From Prevotella sp. AGR2160 (GTDB lineage: Bacteria > Bacteroidota > Bacteroidia > Bacteroidales > Bacteroidaceae): 64,000 nucleotides of DNA. The stretch spans positions 1 through 64,000 of the forward strand of contig NZ_AUJK01000018.1 in the NCBI RefSeq assembly GCF_000424185.1, read 5' to 3'. The notes under the pieces were generated by a model that saw nothing but the letters and a program-made list of their open reading frames with translations, was not told the DNA's origin and searched no databases. Below, piece after piece: positions 50,855 through 59,585 of the stretch. Positions within the stretch are counted from its first letter, which is position 1; every line of letters starts with the position of its first letter. The position numbers were made by a program, and so were the translations under genes.

Positions 50855-50936
50855 CAAAACACCGAAAAAAATGAGTAATTTTAATAAAAAAAGTCGTAAA
50901 AAGCCCTTGTTAGGCCCTTTTACGAGGTTTTTTTCG

Positions 50937-50944
50937 TAATTTTG
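50937..50944 (+). promoter_or_regulatory. -7 box for the rhomboid gene
   Basis: TAATTTTG, 32 nt before the ATG. A hairpin CGTAAAA...TTTTACG (50895-50924) lies just upstream and occupies the -33 region. Confidence 0.5.
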
Positions 50945-50976
50945 CGGGCGAAAAAAGAATTTAATCAGAACAAAAT

Positions 50977-51924
50977 ATGTTTCGTATTCCCGCCGTTACC
51001 AAGAGTTTGCTCATTGCCAACTTCTTGTGCTTTTTCGCCATGCTGGGCCTGCAGTCGACCATCGATCTCAATAATGTCTGTGGTCTCCACTTCTTTATGG
51101 CTCCTGACTTCCATGTCTACCAGCTCTTCACCTATATGTTTATGCATGGTGGATGGGGACATATCCTCTCCAATATGTTTGCCCTTTGGATGTTCGGCTG
51201 TGTGGTGGAGCAGATCTGGGGCGGAAAGAAGTTCCTGTTCTATTATATCTCCTGCGGCGTCGGTGCCGGACTCTTCCAGGAGGCTGCTCAGTATATCTCT
51301 TATGTCTCCCAGGGGTTGGCGCAATATCAGTATGTCACGATCCCGAATGTCGGAAATATGCCCGTAGAACAGTATTTGAATCTCTGGACGACGGTGGGCG
51401 CCTCGGGCGCTATCTTCGCCATCCTGTTGGCTTTCGGTATGCTGATGCCGAATGAGCGCATCTTTATCTTCCCGTTGCCCGTCCCTATCAAGGTGAAATA
51501 CTTCGTAATGGGATATGCCGCCTTCGAACTCTACATGGGACTCTCACAGCCCGGCGACTCCGTGGCGCATATCGCACACCTCGGCGGTATGGTCTTCGGT
51601 TATTTCATGATCCGTCACTGGAACAAGCAACAGGGACAATACGGCAAGATGCGCGGCCATGACGCTTTCTCAAAGGTAAAGAATGTCTTCGGAGGCCGTA
51701 ACCGTCATGATGATACGGCGTTTGGCGGTAATGGCGGCAGTTGGTCCTTCGGGGGGCACCATCAGGAGGAGCCGAAGACGGAGGAACAGAAAGACTGGGA
51801 CTATAATGCGCAGAAGAAGGCGGAGCAGGACGAGATCGACCGTATCCTCGACAAGATCCGCAAGAGCGGTTATGACAGTCTGACAAAGGAGGAGAAGCAG
51901 AAGCTCTTCGACCAAAGTAAATAA
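50977..51924 (+). CDS. Rhomboid family intramembrane serine protease
   Basis: 315 residues with six transmembrane helices in the first 215. The active site is complete: GASGAIF (serine, about residue 146), AHLGGM (histidine, near 197), and HGGWGHILSNM in helix 2 for the oxyanion region. A cytoplasmic C-terminal tail (about 215-315) is rich in glycine and charged residues and ends DILDKIRKSGYDSLTKEEKQ-like helices, typical of Bacteroidota rhomboids. Substrates unknown. The EEP-domain gene 160 nt downstream on the same strand is commonly its neighbour in this phylum. Confidence 0.92.
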   Translation: MFRIPAVTKSLLIANFLCFFAMLGLQSTIDLNNVCGLHFFMAPDFHVYQLFTYMFMHGGWGHILSNMFALWMFGCVVEQIWGGKKFLFYYISCGVGAGLFQEAAQYISYVSQGLAQYQYVTIPNVGNMPVEQYLNLWTTVGASGAIFAILLAFGMLMPNERIFIFPLPVPIKVKYFVMGYAAFELYMGLSQPGDSVAHIAHLGGMVFGYFMIRHWNKQQGQYGKMRGHDAFSKVKNVFGGRNRHDDTAFGGNGGSWSFGGHHQEEPKTEEQKDWDYNAQKKAEQDEIDRILDKIRKSGYDSLTKEEKQKLFDQSK

Positions 51925-51935
51925 CCCCTACGTCA

Positions 51936-52062
51936 TGGCCTGCCGTTGTTGAATGGCCTGCCGTTATCGAATGGCGCGCTGTTGTTGAATGGCCTGCCGT
52001 TGTGTGCTTGCGCTTTGCAAGCGCAAGGAAGCGCAAATGTCATGGGGCGGGACATGATCATG
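51936..52062. repeat. Family E tandem element plus D fragment
   Basis: Four imperfect copies of ATGGCCTGCCGTTGTTGA run in tandem (about 51936-52003). They are followed by the palindrome TGCTTGCGCTTTGCAAGCGC and AAGGAAGCGCAAATG, then GGACATGATCATGTT. Related E elements lie at 11078-11130 and 58904-58955. Confidence 0.7.
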
Positions 52063-52087
52063 TTAATAAAATCATTGAGAAAGAACA

Positions 52088-53185
52088 TTGAGCAAGAGAA
52101 AGAATAGCCCCGGAGGAGGGCTGATCGGCGGCATCATCGGTGGCGCCAATATCGGGACCATTGTGATGATGGTCGTCACGGGATACAGCGACCGGCTGAA
52201 TCCCGTAGACCATCCTATACTCTCTACTCTCGGCCTCTCGTTTCCTGTATTTCTCTTTCTGAACCTCCTCTTTCTTGTCTTCTGGCTCTTCTTCCGCAAG
52301 CGCGGCGCCTGGATTCCCATCATCGGAATGTTGTTGGCCTATGGTCCCGTGAGAACTTATTGCCCCGTAAACTTTTCCCCCGAACATCCCGACAGTTGCA
52401 TCCAGATCCTCTCTTTCAATACGAATAACTTTGGTGCCGGATATCATGAAGGAGAGGTGCAGATGGATCTTGTCAATTATATCGCCCGTTCGCAGGCCGA
52501 CATCGTCTGTCTGCAGGAGTCACAGCTTGGCCGTGCGGAGATAGATGCTGTCCTCGACAGTGCTTACGCCTACCATGACTCTATCTTGACACCACGTTAT
52601 CTGAAAGCTGATGTCTCCGTGATTTATAGCAAATATCCGATTATCAAGAAACAACTCATCCCCTATGCTAGTCGCGGTAACTGCTCCGGTGCCTTCTTCC
52701 TGAAGATAGACGGCGATACCGTGATCGTCATCAACAATCATCTCGAGACAACGGGACTCAGCAATACCGTCGGCGATGGGTTTAAGAAGATGATCAAGGG
52801 AGATGAGAATATCAATCAGAGCCGTCATACCTCACGGCTGATCCTCTCCCAACTGGCCCAGAGCTGTAAGATCCGCGGGCCACAGGCCGACAGCGTCCAT
52901 GCCTTCATCGAGCGGCACCGCCGCTATCCCCTCATCGTCTGTGGCGACTTCAACGACAGTCCCATCTCCTACGCCCACCGCACCATCGGCCGCGGCCTCA
53001 CCGACTGCTATGTCACCACGGCTACGGGCCCGGGCATCAGCTATCATCTCAACGGCTTCTTCGTACGCATCGACCACATCTTCTGCAACCGTTTCTTCAA
53101 ACCCTATGAATGCCGTGTAGACACGAAAATGAAGGATTCAGACCATTATCCGATCCGTTGTTGGCTGAAAAAACAAAGAAAATGA
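52088..53185 (+). CDS. Membrane-anchored endonuclease/exonuclease/phosphatase family protein
   Basis: 365 residues starting with TTG; an in-frame stop 12 nt upstream rules out a longer start. Two or three N-terminal membrane helices (about 8-90) are followed by an EEP domain: ILSFNTNNFG, CLQES (metal-binding glutamate near 142), NNHLETTG, CGDFNDSP and the terminal SDHYPI. This fold covers phosphodiesterases, sphingomyelinase-like and nuclease enzymes. Here the active site should face the periplasm. Substrate unknown. Downstream of the rhomboid gene, separated by a family E repeat. Confidence 0.85.
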   Translation: MSKRKNSPGGGLIGGIIGGANIGTIVMMVVTGYSDRLNPVDHPILSTLGLSFPVFLFLNLLFLVFWLFFRKRGAWIPIIGMLLAYGPVRTYCPVNFSPEHPDSCIQILSFNTNNFGAGYHEGEVQMDLVNYIARSQADIVCLQESQLGRAEIDAVLDSAYAYHDSILTPRYLKADVSVIYSKYPIIKKQLIPYASRGNCSGAFFLKIDGDTVIVINNHLETTGLSNTVGDGFKKMIKGDENINQSRHTSRLILSQLAQSCKIRGPQADSVHAFIERHRRYPLIVCGDFNDSPISYAHRTIGRGLTDCYVTTATGPGISYHLNGFFVRIDHIFCNRFFKPYECRVDTKMKDSDHYPIRCWLKKQRK

Positions 53186-53238
53186 GGTCGGAAGAGCGAA
53201 TAAAACCTTTGAAATTTCGAGATTTGATAAAAAATGTG

Positions 53239-53246
53239 TATTTTTG
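53239..53246 (+). promoter_or_regulatory. -7 box for secDF
   Basis: TATTTTTG, about 60 nt before the ATG; no -33 TTG at the right distance. Confidence 0.45.
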
Positions 53247-53305
53247 CACGATATTATGCGCGAACATCAAAAAGCTGAAAATAAAAATCATAAATAAAAC
53301 AAAAA

Positions 53306-56293
53306 ATGCGAAACAAAGGATTAGTTATTTGTGTTGCCGTCTTACTGACGCTCGCAAGCATCTTCTACCTGTCTTTCTCTGTAGCTACGAGCTACTATGA
53401 CAGTCAGGCTGCGAAGATCAAAGACCCTATTGCCCAGCAGGATTATCTTGATTCTGTGAAGTATTTAGGCGTCTACTCTTACAAGAACTGCCTCGAGACA
53501 CAGATCGGCCTCGGTCTGGATTTGAAGGGTGGTATGAACGTGATTCTCGAGATCTCTGTGCCTGATGTCGTGGAGAACCTCGCTGACCACAAGACCGACA
53601 TGGCTTTTGAGAAATCGATGAAGGAAGCCCGCGTCGAGGAGGAATCTTCTCAGAAGGATTTCCTCACCCTCTTCATCAACGCTTATCACAAGAATGCCCA
53701 GGGTCATAAGTTGGCAGAAATCTTCGCCACGCAGGAACTCCAGGGCAAGGTCTCTCCGACGAGTACCGACGCCCAGGTGGAGAAAGCGCTGCGTACGGAG
53801 ATTCAGAATGCCATCGACAACTCATTCAACGTAGTCCGCACACGTATTGATAAGTTCGGCGTTGTCCAGCCGAATATCCAGAAGCTCGAAGGCCAGCAGG
53901 GCCGTATCATGGTGGAGATGCCGGGTATCCGTGAGCCCGAGCGTATGCGTAAGCTCCTCCAGGGTAGTGCTAACCTCGAGTTCTGGGAAACTTACAACTC
54001 CGAGGAGGTCGCTCCTTATCTCCAGCAGCTCGATCAGGCCATGGCCAATGGTGGTCATGACGCTTCCGATACAGCTGCCGTTGCCAAGAGCAAGGCCAAG
54101 GCTGCCAAGGAGGTGGCTAAGACCAAGGCCGCTGAGCCGAAGTTCAAGCTCGGCAAGACCAACAACAAGGCTAATGTGAGTGCTGAGAGCGCTACTGCCG
54201 CTGCCATCAAGCGCAACCCGCTGCTCTCCCGTCTGCAGCTCACGGGTGGTCAGACGCTGGCCCTCGTCGGTTACTGCTCCGTTCGTGATACCGCTGCTGT
54301 CAACAAGATTATCTATAGCGCTACCGCTAAGCGCATCCTCCCCTCTGACCTCAAACTGCTGTGGGGCGCCAAGCCTGCCGACGGTCTGAGCGTGAAGAAT
54401 GTTTACGAACTCTATGCCCTGAAGGTGACGACGCCTACCGGTCAGGCACCGCTGCAGGGTGATGTGATCACCGATGCCAAGGATGAGTTCGACCAGATGA
54501 ACCATCCCGTTGTCTCCATGACGATGAACTCCGAAGGCGCCCGTGAGTGGGCACAGATGACGAAGGCCAACATTGGCAAGGCCATCGCTATCGTCCTCGA
54601 CGGCGTCGTCTATTCTGCTCCGCGCGTAAATCAGGAGATTGACGGTGGTAGCTCTCAGATCTCCGGTAACTTCACCATTGAGGAGACCAAGGATCTGGCC
54701 AACACGTTGAAGTCCGGTCGTATGCCCGCTCCCGCACGTATCGTACAGGAAGAGGTCGTCGGTCCTACTCTCGGTGCTCAGTCCATCCAGCAGGGTCTCA
54801 TCTCCTTCGTCATCGCTTTCGTGTTGTTGATGATCTATATGGTTGCCATGTACGACTTCATCCCGGGTATGATGGCTAACCTCGCATTGCTCTTCAACCT
54901 CTTCTTTACGATGGGTATCCTAGCGTCGTTCCAGAGTGCGTTGACGATGCCGGGTATTGCGGGTATCGTGCTGACGCTCGGTACCGCCGTCGATGCCAAC
55001 GTGTTGATCTATGAGCGTATCAAGGAAGAGATGCGAGCCGGCAAGGGCATCAAGCAAGCCCTGGAGCTCGGTTACAAGAATGCGTTCTCCGCTATCTTCG
55101 ACTCCAACCTCACGTCTCTGATCACGGGTGTCATCCTCCTCGTTGCCGGTACTGGTCCTATCCGCGGCTTCGCTACGACGTGGATCATCGGTCTTATCTG
55201 CTCCTTCTTCACCGCCGTGTTCTTGACACGTCTCGTCTACGAGTATAAGCTCGGTCATGACAAGTGGCTGAATCAGAAATTCTATACGAAGCTCTCCAAG
55301 AACCTCATGCAGAACACGCACGTGGCCTTCATGGGTATGCGCAAGAAGAGTTTCACCATCTGGATCGCTGTCGCCGTCATCTGCTTCGTCTCCTTCGGAG
55401 TCCGTGGCCTGAGCCGCAGCATCGACTTCACCGGTGGTCGTAACTATGTGCTGACCTTCGAGAAGCCGGTAGAGCCGGAGACCGTTCGTCCTATTGTCGA
55501 CAAGGCCTTTGTCAACAAGGATGGCTCTCACGCTACCACTTCCGTCATTGCCCTCGGTACGGATCATAAGACACTGCGTATCTCCACCAACTGGATGATC
55601 GAGAGCAACAGTCCTACGATCGACGACCAGGCAGAGACGATCCTCTATAAGAGTCTGAAGGCTGCCGGCCTCGTGACACAGAAGAATGTCAACGACTTCA
55701 AGAACCCGGACATCCGCCAGGGTGGTTCCATCATCAGTTCTACGAAGGTCGGTCCGTCCGTGGCTAAGGATATCACGAATGGCGCTATCATCAGCGTCGT
55801 CTTCGCCCTCCTGGCCATCTTCATCTACATCCTCGTACGTTTCCGCAATGTCGCCTTCTCCGTGGGCTCTATCGTCGCTCTGGCCTTCGATACGATCCTC
55901 GTCATCGGTGCTTACTCACTGCTCTGGGGGATCGTTCCGTTCAGCCTTGAGATTGACCAGACGTTCATCGGCGCTATCCTGACGGTGATTGGTTACTCTA
56001 TTAATGATAAGGTGGTGGTCTTCGACCGTATCCGTGAGAACCTCCGCATCCATCCGAACCAGGCTAAGGAAGACCTCGGCGGACTGTTCAACGACTCTAT
56101 CAACGAGACGCTGGCCCGTACCATCAACACGTCGTTCTCTACATTGATCGTGTTGGTATGTATCTTCGTCCTCGGTGGTCAGAGCATCCGCTCCTTCAGC
56201 TTCGCCATGATCCTCGGCGTTGTCTTCGGAACCTTGAGCTCTATCTTCATCGCCAGCCCTGTGGCTTACCTGATTTACGGAAAGAAGAAATAA
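53306..56293 (+). CDS. secDF: Protein translocase subunit SecDF (fused)
   Basis: 995 residues joining SecD and SecF, as usual in Bacteroidota. The SecD half has an N-terminal helix, periplasmic P1 domain with LGLDLKGGMNV near 73, an Ala/Lys-rich low-complexity linker (about 255-300), and five helices with GTAVDANVLIYERIKEE. The SecF half starts near 680 (SIDFTGGRNYVL) and ends with GYSINDKVVVFDRIREN. These conserved D/R residues couple the proton gradient to late steps of Sec export. The linker inside P1 is longer than in many homologues. Monocistronic, with a terminator following. Confidence 0.97.
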   Translation: MRNKGLVICVAVLLTLASIFYLSFSVATSYYDSQAAKIKDPIAQQDYLDSVKYLGVYSYKNCLETQIGLGLDLKGGMNVILEISVPDVVENLADHKTDMAFEKSMKEARVEEESSQKDFLTLFINAYHKNAQGHKLAEIFATQELQGKVSPTSTDAQVEKALRTEIQNAIDNSFNVVRTRIDKFGVVQPNIQKLEGQQGRIMVEMPGIREPERMRKLLQGSANLEFWETYNSEEVAPYLQQLDQAMANGGHDASDTAAVAKSKAKAAKEVAKTKAAEPKFKLGKTNNKANVSAESATAAAIKRNPLLSRLQLTGGQTLALVGYCSVRDTAAVNKIIYSATAKRILPSDLKLLWGAKPADGLSVKNVYELYALKVTTPTGQAPLQGDVITDAKDEFDQMNHPVVSMTMNSEGAREWAQMTKANIGKAIAIVLDGVVYSAPRVNQEIDGGSSQISGNFTIEETKDLANTLKSGRMPAPARIVQEEVVGPTLGAQSIQQGLISFVIAFVLLMIYMVAMYDFIPGMMANLALLFNLFFTMGILASFQSALTMPGIAGIVLTLGTAVDANVLIYERIKEEMRAGKGIKQALELGYKNAFSAIFDSNLTSLITGVILLVAGTGPIRGFATTWIIGLICSFFTAVFLTRLVYEYKLGHDKWLNQKFYTKLSKNLMQNTHVAFMGMRKKSFTIWIAVAVICFVSFGVRGLSRSIDFTGGRNYVLTFEKPVEPETVRPIVDKAFVNKDGSHATTSVIALGTDHKTLRISTNWMIESNSPTIDDQAETILYKSLKAAGLVTQKNVNDFKNPDIRQGGSIISSTKVGPSVAKDITNGAIISVVFALLAIFIYILVRFRNVAFSVGSIVALAFDTILVIGAYSLLWGIVPFSLEIDQTFIGAILTVIGYSINDKVVVFDRIRENLRIHPNQAKEDLGGLFNDSINETLARTINTSFSTLIVLVCIFVLGGQSIRSFSFAMILGVVFGTLSSIFIASPVAYLIYGKKK

Positions 56294-56335
56294 TTAAAAG
56301 GGTAAAAAAGTAAAGAAGTAAAAACAAACCTCAAT

Positions 56336-56440
56336 AAAAACTCCCGCTTATCCGATGATGGATAGGCGGGAGTTTTCTTTATTATTTCCTTTGCGGTAGC
56401 TTTACTTTTTTAATTCTCTACTTTTTTAATTCTTCACTTT
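56336..56440. terminator. Terminator between secDF and ispG, with family F tract
   Basis: AAAACTCCCGCTTATCC pairs with GGATAGGCGGGAGTTTT (56337-56376), with T/A runs on both sides, fitting a bidirectional terminator for convergent genes. It is followed by GCGGTAGCTTTACTTTTTTA, identical to the tract near 6821. Confidence 0.8.
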
Positions 56441-58292
56441 TGATGAGTCTGAGCAGATGTTCCACGGCATCTTCTTCGGGAATGTTCTTCTCCACGCAGA
56501 CCTGCTTCTTATAGAGGCTCACGCGCTTCGGACCGGCACCGACATAACCGTAGTCGGCATCGGCCATCTCTCCGGGACCGTTGACGATACATCCCATGAT
56601 TCCGATCTTCAGACCTTTCATGTCCTTCGTGGCCTCACGGATCTTCGCGATGGTGTCGCGGAGGTCATAGAGGGTGCGGCCGCAGCCGGGGCAGGAGATA
56701 TACTCCGTCTTCGACGTGCGCAGCCGGGCAGCCTGGAGAATGCCGAAACTCGTCTCGTCGAGCGTCTGTTCGGAGATATCGCCATCGTTGAGGAGCCAGA
56801 TGCCGTCGGTAAGTCCGTCGATCATCAGGGCGCCGAGGTCAGCGGCGGCCTCGAGCTGGAGGTCTTCCTTCTCCTTAGCACTGTGGCGGTACATCTCGGC
56901 GAAGATGACGGGGTTCTTTACGCCGGCGTTCATCATCTCGTGGACGAGGGCACGCTGGTCGCCGAGGCGGTTCTGGTGGTTGCTCGTGCAGACGACAACC
57001 ACTTCGGGATGAGCCTTCAGACAAGCGAGATATTCCTCGGCGGGAGTACCGAACTGTAGGACGAGGAACTTGCGGTCAGCCTTGATGGCTGCCATCAGCG
57101 GCATGGCCATGACGGGAAAGATCGGCCACAGATGGGCTCCCGTCGTTGCGGGATCACTGTTCCAGGCATCGTAGACATTATAGTCAACGATATAGTCCTG
57201 TCCGGCTTTGAACTGGCGCGGCTTCTCGGAGCCGAGATAGATGTAGTCGGGGCGTTGGTCGATATTCGACACCACCTCCGTCTCGTCTTTCTGATGGCTG
57301 CTGATGACCACGGGAACGTGATCACCGCCGATATTGCCCACGGCGACGGTGTCGCGGCGCTGCGGCCGAAGCCAATCGAAGTCCTTGTTGGCTGTGGCGG
57401 GGATGAGCAGATGGCCCTTGCGGCGTGCGAAATAGTCGACGAGGTGCTTGGCCACGGGAATCTCCGCTGCCGGTTCCTCGCTGAGGCTGACGCGGATGGT
57501 GTCGCCGATGCCGTCGGCGAGGAGTGCACCGATGCCTACGGCACTCTTGATGCGGCCGTCCTCACCCTCACCGGCCTCGGTGACGCCGAGGTGGAGGGGA
57601 TAGTGCATGTCCTCCTTGTCCATCGTTGCCACGAGGAGGCGAACGGAGCGGACCATGACGACGGTGTTGGAACTCTTGATGGAAATGACGACATCGTCGA
57701 AATGCTCTTTCTTACAGATGCGCAGGAACTCCATACAGCTCTCCACGATGCCCTCGGGCGTGTCGCCGTAGCGGTTGCGGATGCGGTCGGAGAGACTACC
57801 GTGGTTGACGCCGATGCGGATAGCCGTGTGGTGCTCCTTACAGATATTGAGGAAGGGAACGAAGCGGTCCTCGATCTTCTGCAGTTCTGCAACGTATTCC
57901 TCGTCGGTATACTCATGCTTGATGAACTTGCGGGCGGGGTCGACGTAGTTGCCGGGGTTGATGCGGACTTTCTCGGCATAGAGGGCGGCGACATCGGCGA
58001 CATGGGGGTTGAAATGGACATCGGCCACGAGGGGCGTCTGGAAGCCGTCGCCACGGATACCGGCATTGATATTCTTCAGATTCTCGGCCTCGCGGGAGCC
58101 TTGTGTCGTCAGACGGACGAGCTCGCCACCGGCGCGGATGATCTCCTCAGCCTGACGGACGCAGGCCTCGGTGTCGTTGGTGTTCGTTGTCGTCATACTC
58201 TGTACGCGCACGGGGAAATCGCTGCCCATGTCGAGGGCACCGATATGTACGGTAGAGGTAGGACGACGGGAATAATTGAACAGATCAATCAT
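56418..58292 (-). CDS. ispG: 4-hydroxy-3-methylbut-2-enyl diphosphate synthase
   Basis: A 624-residue [4Fe-4S] enzyme of the MEP isoprenoid pathway, converting MEcPP to HMBPP. This is the long form (with a central insert, about 260-500) shared by Bacteroidota, Chlamydia and plants. The N-terminal TIM barrel shows VQSMTTTNTNDTEA and LVADVHFNPHVA. Cluster ligands are in CPGCGRTLYDL near 537 and GIMGCIVNGPGEM near 573. purE lies 18 nt upstream on the same strand, so the two are cotranscribed. Confidence 0.97.
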   Translation of the reverse strand: MIDLFNYSRRPTSTVHIGALDMGSDFPVRVQSMTTTNTNDTEACVRQAEEIIRAGGELVRLTTQGSREAENLKNINAGIRGDGFQTPLVADVHFNPHVADVAALYAEKVRINPGNYVDPARKFIKHEYTDEEYVAELQKIEDRFVPFLNICKEHHTAIRIGVNHGSLSDRIRNRYGDTPEGIVESCMEFLRICKKEHFDDVVISIKSSNTVVMVRSVRLLVATMDKEDMHYPLHLGVTEAGEGEDGRIKSAVGIGALLADGIGDTIRVSLSEEPAAEIPVAKHLVDYFARRKGHLLIPATANKDFDWLRPQRRDTVAVGNIGGDHVPVVISSHQKDETEVVSNIDQRPDYIYLGSEKPRQFKAGQDYIVDYNVYDAWNSDPATTGAHLWPIFPVMAMPLMAAIKADRKFLVLQFGTPAEEYLACLKAHPEVVVVCTSNHQNRLGDQRALVHEMMNAGVKNPVIFAEMYRHSAKEKEDLQLEAAADLGALMIDGLTDGIWLLNDGDISEQTLDETSFGILQAARLRTSKTEYISCPGCGRTLYDLRDTIAKIREATKDMKGLKIGIMGCIVNGPGEMADADYGYVGAGPKRVSLYKKQVCVEKNIPEEDAVEHLLRLIKSEELKK

Positions 58293-58310
58293 ATCGTTAC
58301 GGATTTGGGA

Positions 58311-58817
58311 CTAACACTTAAACTTATAGTCCTTGATCTCAGCGAGGTCCTTGTTGGCCTTCTCGATCTTCGCGCCGAGACCGGCCTTCCAGGCGTCGAC
58401 CTTCTTGGCAATCTCGGGATCGCCGAGGGCCATCATCTCAGCGGCGAGGATAGCGGCGTTCTGGGCGCCGTTGACACCGACGGTAGCCACGGGGATCCCC
58501 GGTGGCATCTGGATGATGGAGAGCATGGCGTCGAGACCGTCGAGCATACCCTTGATAGGCACACCGATAACGGGCAGCGGCGTGGAGGCGGCGATAACAC
58601 CGGGGAGGGCGGCAGCCATGCCGGCACCGGCGATGATGACACGGATGCCACGGGCTTTGGCGCCTTTGGCGAAGGCTTCTACGGCATCGGGCGTTCTGTG
58701 GGCAGAGAGAGCGTTGACCTCAAAGGGAATCTCCTGGCTCTCGAGCCATTTACATGCTTTTTCCATCACGGGCAGATCACTCGTTGAGCCCATGATAATA
58801 CTGACTAATGGTTTCAT
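58311..58817 (-). CDS. purE: N5-carboxyaminoimidazole ribonucleotide mutase (PurE)
   Basis: 168 residues from [14 protein letters not shown], the expected PurE length. MGSTSD (9-14), SAHRTPD (near 38) and [11 protein letters not shown] contain the substrate-binding serine, histidine and glycines. It rearranges N5-CAIR to CAIR in purine synthesis. Upstream in-frame codons to 58940 cross the -7 box and a repeat and were excluded. First gene of an operon with ispG (18-nt gap). Confidence 0.96.
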   Translation of the reverse strand: MKPLVSIIMGSTSDLPVMEKACKWLESQEIPFEVNALSAHRTPDAVEAFAKGAKARGIRVIIAGAGMAAALPGVIAASTPLPVIGVPIKGMLDGLDAMLSIIQMPPGIPVATVGVNGAQNAAILAAEMMALGDPEIAKKVDAWKAGLGAKIEKANKDLAEIKDYKFKC

Positions 58818-58847
58818 AGCGTATAATGTTTGAAATATATTCCAGCC

Positions 58848-58855
58848 CAAAATTA
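58848..58855 (-). promoter_or_regulatory. -7 box for purE-ispG
   Basis: TAATTTTG on the minus strand, 30 nt before the purE ATG; no clear -33. Confidence 0.55.
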
Positions 58856-58903
58856 CGAAAAATAAATGAGATGTGATAAAGATTGGCAAGATTTTTTGAG
58901 TAA

Positions 58904-58950
58904 TGGGTTGCGCAACCTTGCGCTTGCAAAGCGCAAGCACGTGACGGCAT
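58904..58950. repeat. Family E element
   Basis: GGTTGCGCAACC overlaps TTGCGCTTGCAAAGCGCAAG, followed by GACGGCATGCC. The same core palindrome occurs at about 52007-52026 and, in variant form, near 11099-11118. Confidence 0.65.
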
Positions 58951-58997
58951 GCCCAAAAACATTTGCGCCACCCCCTGCACTCAGGAAGTGGCGCAAA
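58951..58997 (-). terminator. Terminator of candidate RNA 2
   Basis: Minus-strand TTTGCGCCAC pairs with GTGGCGCAAA (58962-58997), followed by TGTTTTTGGG. Confidence 0.7.
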
Positions 58998-59149
58998 CTA
59001 CGTTATGCTTAACTTAAAGAGAGAATTTATGAGAAAACTGTTGTCTCACGACAACTTGTTATCTTAACAATCTAACAATTACCGTTAACTAAAAACCTAT
59101 ACAGCAAATTTCTTAAAACTAATAACCTAAACTACTATTAACCTTTTGA
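58951..59149 (-). ncRNA. Candidate small RNA 2
   Basis: A minus-strand unit of about 200 nt with a full promoter (59156-59187) and a terminator hairpin (58962-58997), and no ORF of note. It shares blocks in the same order with candidate RNA 1: GCAAC(T)GTCAAAAG at the 5' end, TTTAGGTTATTAGTTTT, TTTG..GTATAGG and AGATTGT..AAG..GATAACAA. A 6-bp stem with a GTGA tetraloop (GTTGTC-GTGA-GACAAC) mirrors the GTGA-loop hairpin of RNA 1 with different stem bases. The paralogy supports a real RNA rather than decayed sequence. Confidence 0.6.
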
Positions 59150-59155
59150 CAGTTG

Positions 59156-59187
59156 CAAAGTTACGCATTGTTTCCGGTTGGGCCAAA
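59156..59187 (-). promoter_or_regulatory. Promoter of candidate RNA 2
   Basis: Minus-strand TTTG (59184-59187), 20 nt, TAACTTTG (59156-59163). Confidence 0.75.
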
Positions 59188-59279
59188 TGTTTGTGTGGCT
59201 GAATTCCGAGACTTAACGACATTTGCACAAGTATTGCGTTTATATTTTATTATTTGGAAGTATGGCGATATATGATCCT

Positions 59280-59462
59280 TTGCAGGGGCCGTCCCTTGTG
59301 GCGGCCCGTCGGCGAAACGCCGAATTAAACCGGGAATAATCCCCTCTATGGAATGCCGTATCGGCATCGGGCCGCCACAAGGGACGGCCCCTGCAGTGGA
59401 TCTATGTGGTGTGTAGCGTTGTCGCGCGAGGGCGGAACACGATGAATCCTGTCCCTACGGAG
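59280..59462. repeat. Family A element, full copy A8, plus D palindrome
   Basis: Inverted arms at 59280-59308 and 59368-59395 (28 complementary nt) with spacer hairpins TCGGCGAAACGCCGA and ATGCCGTATCGGCAT. A diverged D copy (GGAACACGATGAATCCTGTC) follows at about 59434-59454. Confidence 0.88.
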
Positions 59463-59492
59463 AAGAAATGTTGCAGAGAATCTTGTGAAAAT

Positions 59493-59523
59493 TTTGAGGT
59501 CTCGTGGATTTTTTTTATTTTTG
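59493..59523 (+). promoter_or_regulatory. Promoter for the Na/Pi cotransporter
   Basis: TTTG at 59493-59496, 19 nt, TATTTTTG at 59516-59523; leader about 55 nt with GGAG 2 nt before the ATG. Confidence 0.7.
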
Positions 59524-59585
59524 CAACAGAAATGTAACAGCTGTTACAAAAAATACAAACGTGATTCTGATTTAAATTAAGGAGT

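Noticed and set aside
57132..58787. 551-codon open frame antisense to ispG and purE
   Set aside because: Spans two well-identified genes on the other strand; a codon-bias shadow.
58818..59585. tRNA or riboswitch in the long gap before the Na/Pi gene
   Set aside because: No cloverleaf or known aptamer core was seen; the gap is explained by the purE promoter, repeat E, candidate RNA 2, repeats A8 and D, and a promoter.
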